Positions 59,485-64,000 of a stretch of 64,000 nucleotides of DNA are shown here, piece by piece. The position numbers and the translations under genes are program-made. Under the pieces are notes generated by a model. The model made no database searches, was not told the origin of the DNA, and saw only the letters and a program-made list of their open reading frames with translations. The stretch's first letter is position 1; every line of letters starts with the position of its first letter. Origin of the DNA: Limanda limanda (taxonomy: Eukaryota > Chordata > Actinopteri > Pleuronectiformes > Pleuronectidae); contig NC_083642.1 of the NCBI RefSeq assembly GCF_963576545.1, forward strand, positions 6,046,274 through 6,110,273, read 5' to 3'.

Positions 59485-61073
59485 ATAGCAGGTGATCTCT
59501 GTGTGATCTCCTCTCTCCAGCTCTCCCTGCTCGTCTATACATAGACTCACCTACACACTGACTCCCTCTTGCACGGGTGCACAGGTTCCAAGGAAACGCA
59601 CAATCCCTGCAGCAATCACAGCTCCACATCCCGATTTCATCCCTCCTTCTCCCCTCCATCCCTCCTCTCTTGATTATTTTCACCCTTGCCCTCCTCCGCG
59701 TTCAACCTCTCCCACTCTCATGCATTCTCTCTCTCTCTCTCTCTCTCTCCTCCCACTGCTCTCCCTGCCTCCAGCCGCTGTCAGCTCAGCGCTTTAAATA
59801 CATAACGCCACCTCACACGTTCTCCCAATGAGCCACCTGCACTTCCTGTGTTTTCGCTAATATCTGATCGATTCATATCTTCATCTATTGTCTCTTATTA
59901 ACTTTGGTTTTTTTTTGTGCATCTGCGAACAGAATGAGGGATTTTTGTAGATACTGAGCGAGAGAGTGTGTGGGTAGTGTGTGTGTGTGTTTGGCTTTTC
60001 CTATGGAGGAGTAGAAGGAGGAGGACGACTGGGGAATTGTGCGTGCAAGCGTACGTGTGTTTTGTGGCACTCAGGGATTCAGGCATAACTGCTCATGAAG
60101 CAGATTTCAGATCCTCGATGGGCTTCTCAACACTTGCCACACTGGGGAACTTCTCCAACAGAAGGCATCGGTTACTGCTGGTACAATACAAATCTTGGCA
60201 GTGCAAAAAAAAAAATCCCACAGTGGGCATAAGCAAGGCTCGAGCTTACATAACCGCACCTCTGCCTCTCTTCACATCTCCATCCAAAGCTGAGCAGGTC
60301 AGAGGGTTCACTTGTTCAGAATATTACCTCTCTCTCTCTCTCTCTCCCTCTCTCTCTCTCTCTTACTGCCACACGGTCGTATTGATAGAGAGAAATTAAC
60401 GCCTCACATCTTGTCAGGATATTTGGCTCCATCCAATCTTGGCTTTATAATCAAGCTCGAGACACGTAACCTTTGTTGTCGTCTTTATGAAACGGAATAT
60501 ACAAGAAGGCTCTGCTGTTCAAAAAGCTGATTAATCTCATTAAACTGGAACTTTATATCATCTGCACTAAGCACTAAACAAGCGTCCGCCTACGTGATTA
60601 TATCCTTAAACACTTTCAGTTTCAACGCTCTCCTTCTCCTCCGGTTTAAACTCTTTACTCACAGCTCTGTTCTGTGTGTCAGACCCGTGTCGTCACATTC
60701 CAGCAGAGCCCAGTTGAAATCCTGTCAAACCCGAAACTGTCTTTTGATCTGATAGGTAGAAGGAGTAGAATATTCAAGTTTGCATTCTTCTATGATTAAA
60801 AAAACAACAGGGTCTTACTCCAGCATTTAATACTTCCTTCCCTGTTACTATTGTTCATAGTAATTACCAGTTTGCTTGTGTGTTTGTTTCTGTTTTAGTT
60901 AGTTTGGTGGCAGGATAAAGGGATTGTGTGTGGTGTGTAGGGGACTGATCCAAATGAAACTAACATCATGAGTATAAGGCTTTGGAATTTTGTTAAACAA
61001 CTGGGCACTGAGGTTTTATCAGATGGTTATCAACCAGGAATAAATACTGTACTTAGTATACTTAGTGTACTTA

Positions 61074-61155
61074 GTGGAAAAAACAAGTGGAAAAAACAAG
61101 TGAGTTCTGAGTTTAAACTCAGAATTCACTTGTTTTTTCCACTTGTTTTTTCCAC
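61074..61155. repeat. 82 bp near-perfect palindrome without spacer
   Basis: GTGGAAAAAACAAGTGG and its flank to GAGTTCTGAGTTT are mirrored by AAACTCAGAATTC through CACTTGTTTTTTCCAC. The centre is at 61114/61115 and I count one mismatched pair. A further inverted copy of the half arm ends at 61247. Confidence 0.93.
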
Positions 61156-62088
61156 TTTTTTCTCAACATTCTGACTTTAATCTCAGAATTCGGAGAAAAA
61201 AGTCAGAATTCTGAGTTTAAACTCAGAACTCACTTGTTTTTTCCACAGTGGCCCTAATCCTCTTCCGTAGTACGTATGGTGTATGTGGGTTTTATGGATC
61301 AGTGAATTGTTTCAAATCAGACAGTATCATATTGATTGAAGGTTTCTTCCATGCAGCTCATGTCTTTCAAGCGAATCTTATATCCTCACCTCAGCTTTTG
61401 CATCTGGCCTCGAAACAAGCAGCCAAACTGCTGCACGTCACCTAAGTGTCTCAGCATCTCCTGCCTCCGTCCCGGCGCCCCCCCGAGCGCGCTGTGTAAA
61501 AGGGGGCTTGAAAGTGTTCCCATGCTAAAATGACGGGGACTGTGTGTCCTTGACAGCAGCAGCTGGCCTCCGGTGAGAAACCAGCCATTTACATGCTAAT
61601 CTCAACCACTGCTCACTCTTCAGCCGCTCGCTGGCAATCTGCAGATGGAACATCTCTAATTCCTGCCAGAGTAGAGGGGCAGCAGAGAGGCTTTTGTGTT
61701 ACATGTGCACTTTTGCCTGCATTACAGAAAGTGCTTTTCCCATTTTCATACAGGCTGCTCCACGGTTGGAGTTTCATGAACAAAACTCTTATTTAAAAGC
61801 TTTGCACAATCTTTTCAAACTCTCCTTTACTCTCCATGTTTCTCTTTAAAAACCACCTGTAACCTGCTGTTCTTGCTGTTGTCTAGAATTGTTGCTCATC
61901 TACATTTTGTCCAATTAAATGTTCCATTCCTTGTTCTCTATCAATGTGCAGCTTCAAAATCAATGTCCATTCTCTCTCTCTCTTTCTTTCTGTCATTCTT
62001 TCTGCTTTGGCTCTGACTGTCTGTGTGTCTTGTTTCTCTGCTTTCTGTCTCTGTGTCTTTGTCTGTGTCTTGTCCCCCCCCCCTTGTC

Positions 62089-62251
62089 AGTGTGCGGCCG
62101 CCGTCTATCTCAGGGCAGCCCACCTCGGCGCCCACCACTCCCACAGCTGCCCATGCCTCTGTGTTCCCGGCCAGTCTGACAGTTCACAGCTTCGTCAGAC
62201 TCCATCAGTACTGCTGCCCCTCCACTGACCACAGCTCGCAGCAGGAGGACA
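62089..62251 (+). CDS. candidate coding exon, possibly iqsec2 (weak)
   Basis: A polypyrimidine tract with CCCTTGTCAG precedes an open frame ending GGACAG|GTAAGG. Joined to iqsec2 exon 1 (phase 2) it stays open: VRPPSISGQPTSAPTTPTAA, then SLTVHSFVRLHQYCCPSTDH and SSQQED. I do not recognise the sequence and it does not match the human IQSEC2 exon 2 I recall. It could be a fish-specific or alternative exon, or chance. Confidence 0.3.
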
Positions 62252-63165
62252 GGTAAGGGCGGCCGCTGGGCCTGAGGACAGTGAGTACCACCCGATAGAG
62301 ATGAAATGAAACCCCCCCATTAGAAGCCTTGCAATTCACCTGCAACTCTCCAAACGCCTGTCACCAACCTCCAGCTCTCCCTGAAGCAGAATGACCATCG
62401 TCACCATCACTTCCTTTGCATCCTCGTGTGTCTGCCTCACCTCCTGCACCCCCCCTCACCCACAGCTAAGAGCCTCTCACTACTCCCAGGTGTCTCCCTC
62501 GGCCGTGTCACTTGGCCCGAACACTTCATTTTGCAAGTGGCTGTGAAGTAGTGTTTTTCCATCTCTCCAAGTGATATATGGGTAGTGACCATCTAGCCCT
62601 TCAACCATAGTGAATTCAGGATTCCACTAAAAACTAAGAGGTAGATGGATATTCCTGAATCCTTTACGAACGGACATACAAAATTAACATGGAGACCGCT
62701 GTGTGTAAAATGCAATTCCTACAATCAATATATGTAGGAAATCTGTCAAAACAACCATGAAAAACTGTTTAGATCCGGCGGTATATCTTACCAGTAGAAA
62801 ATTAAAACGTCATTAAATCGCTATTCACGCCGTCAAAACAAGCAAGTAAACAGTCTGAGTGAGAGTAACGAGAAACATTTTTTACTCCTGTGTCCCGAAT
62901 AGGAAGAAAAAAACTTTATGGACAGGACCAAATTTTACATTGAAATATCATATGATATACATGCAAGAGCTGTGACAAGTGTGTTTAACATTTGTTACTC
63001 CAGTGTCTGAAGTATGAATAAAAAAACTTCCCCTGTAACGTTTTCAGATGTTTTTATGGACAGGACCAACGTTACATTGAAATATCATATGATATTGTTT
63101 GTCACTGTACTAACGGTGGCTGCTGATGAGGTAGCGAGTGGTGTCCCAATTCCTATAGGGAAGAT

Positions 63166-63340
63166 TTTCAGAATCAGAATTCTTTTATTTGCCAAGTATA
63201 TTTGCACATACAGGAAATTGCCTTGGTGTCATTGGTGCACTGAACATAAAACAACAATATAAAAACAACAATATATAACAAATTAGAATAAAATAGAAAA
63301 ATAAAATAGAATAAAATAGAATAATAAAATAGAATAAAGG
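63166..63340 (-). mobile_element. retroelement 3'-end fragment
   Basis: Starts TTTTCAGAATCAGAATTCTT and TTATTTGCCAAGTATATTTG, then CACATACAGGAAATTGCC, followed by A-rich AATAAAATAG repeats. Same family as 37411-37762. Confidence 0.6.
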
Positions 63341-64000
63341 GCCTTCACAGCTGGAGTCTGGCACCTGAACAACCTTCGATAAACATAGCACTTCTCAGAG
63401 AGAGTGAGAGCGAGAAGTTATCCTCAATGTGTCGTGGGACCGAGGGGAACAGAGTCACAAGTGAACCTGGTGATTTCCCCCCCCTCCTCTCTCCCTCTCT
63501 CCCTCATCTGTCCCTCCAACTGATGCTGTCTTCTGACACATCAGCGCATGATGCCGCAACACTGCCATCTAATGGCCTGATAGACCACCCTGCTGTCCAT
63601 ATGCACCCAGTGTTTTTAATAAAGTCGCCCGCTCTATCCTGTTCCTGTGTGTGTGTATCTACAGTGTTTGCTTTCTGCTTATTTGTGTCTCACGCTGTTT
63701 TTCTCGCTCTCTGTCTTTTCTTTTCCTCCGTCTCGTCCTGCCTGTCTGCTTCCCGGGCGGATGCGTCTTGTGTTTTCACTTGTCCCGTGTTGCTTAACCA
63801 AGAGGGGGGGGTGAGGATGAGCCAGCCCATCAGTTCTGCTGCTCGGCCTCAGGCTGCAGCAGCCCCTCCTCTCGCTGAGGTGTGACTGACCTGCTCACCG
63901 ACTCGCCCATTTACCTGTGAGAGAGACAGTCCCAGTTTCATGCTGCCAGAGAAAAAAACAGAGACCTCACTGTGAAACGACAACAGCTTCTGTAGCAGGG

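Noticed and set aside
63427..63885. 152-codon frame near the right edge
   Set aside because: Cys/Ser/Leu-rich composition from pyrimidine-rich intron; the MSQPISSAARPQ end has only a weak donor.

Overview
This 64 kb window is vertebrate nuclear DNA, almost certainly from a ray-finned (teleost) fish. Coding sequence is split into short exons with GT-AG borders. The non-coding sequence is full of long (GT)n, (CT)n and (GATA)n runs and of teleost-style SINE, LINE-tail and hAT/MITE remnants. There is no bacterial, viral or CRISPR content.

Layout. (1) 11-195, minus strand: the first coding exon of gpkow (G-patch and KOW spliceosomal protein), which continues off the left edge. (2) 196-1720: intergenic DNA shared by two divergent genes, holding a decayed fold-back element. 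(3) 11688-43943, plus strand: a complete MAGI-family scaffold gene of 16 coding exons. The exon phases join without conflict into 4482 nt (1493 codons plus stop). Domain order is PDZ0, guanylate-kinase-like, one WW, PDZ1, PDZ2, PDZ4, PDZ5, then a long charged Arg/Ser-, Glu/Gln- and RGG-rich tail. WW2 and PDZ3 of MAGI1/2/3 are missing. Because gpkow lies next to it, and GPKOW and MAGIX are neighbours on human Xp11.23, I call it the fish magix orthologue. A likely 5' UTR exon lies near 1755-2025, an alternative C-terminal exon at 41429-41520, and a 3' UTR runs to about 46.1 kb. (4) 46.1-49 kb: intergenic repeats, including a duplicated block split by a LINE-type insertion. (5) 50350-50825, plus strand: the first coding exon of iqsec2 (Arf-GEF, postsynaptic density), followed by more than 13 kb of intron that leaves the right edge. 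One weak exon candidate lies at 62089-62251.

The three genes do not form an operon or pathway. Their linkage mirrors human Xp11, where GPKOW, MAGIX and IQSEC2 all lie. magix and iqsec2 products are both expected at cell junctions or synapses; gpkow is a nuclear RNA-processing factor. The most interesting content is the near full-length fourth MAGI, whose human counterpart is a short single-PDZ protein, together with its probable GC-AG intron, its frame-switching alternative C-terminus and its repeat-derived tail. Domain identities, synteny and isoform comparisons rest on recalled family knowledge, not on a search.
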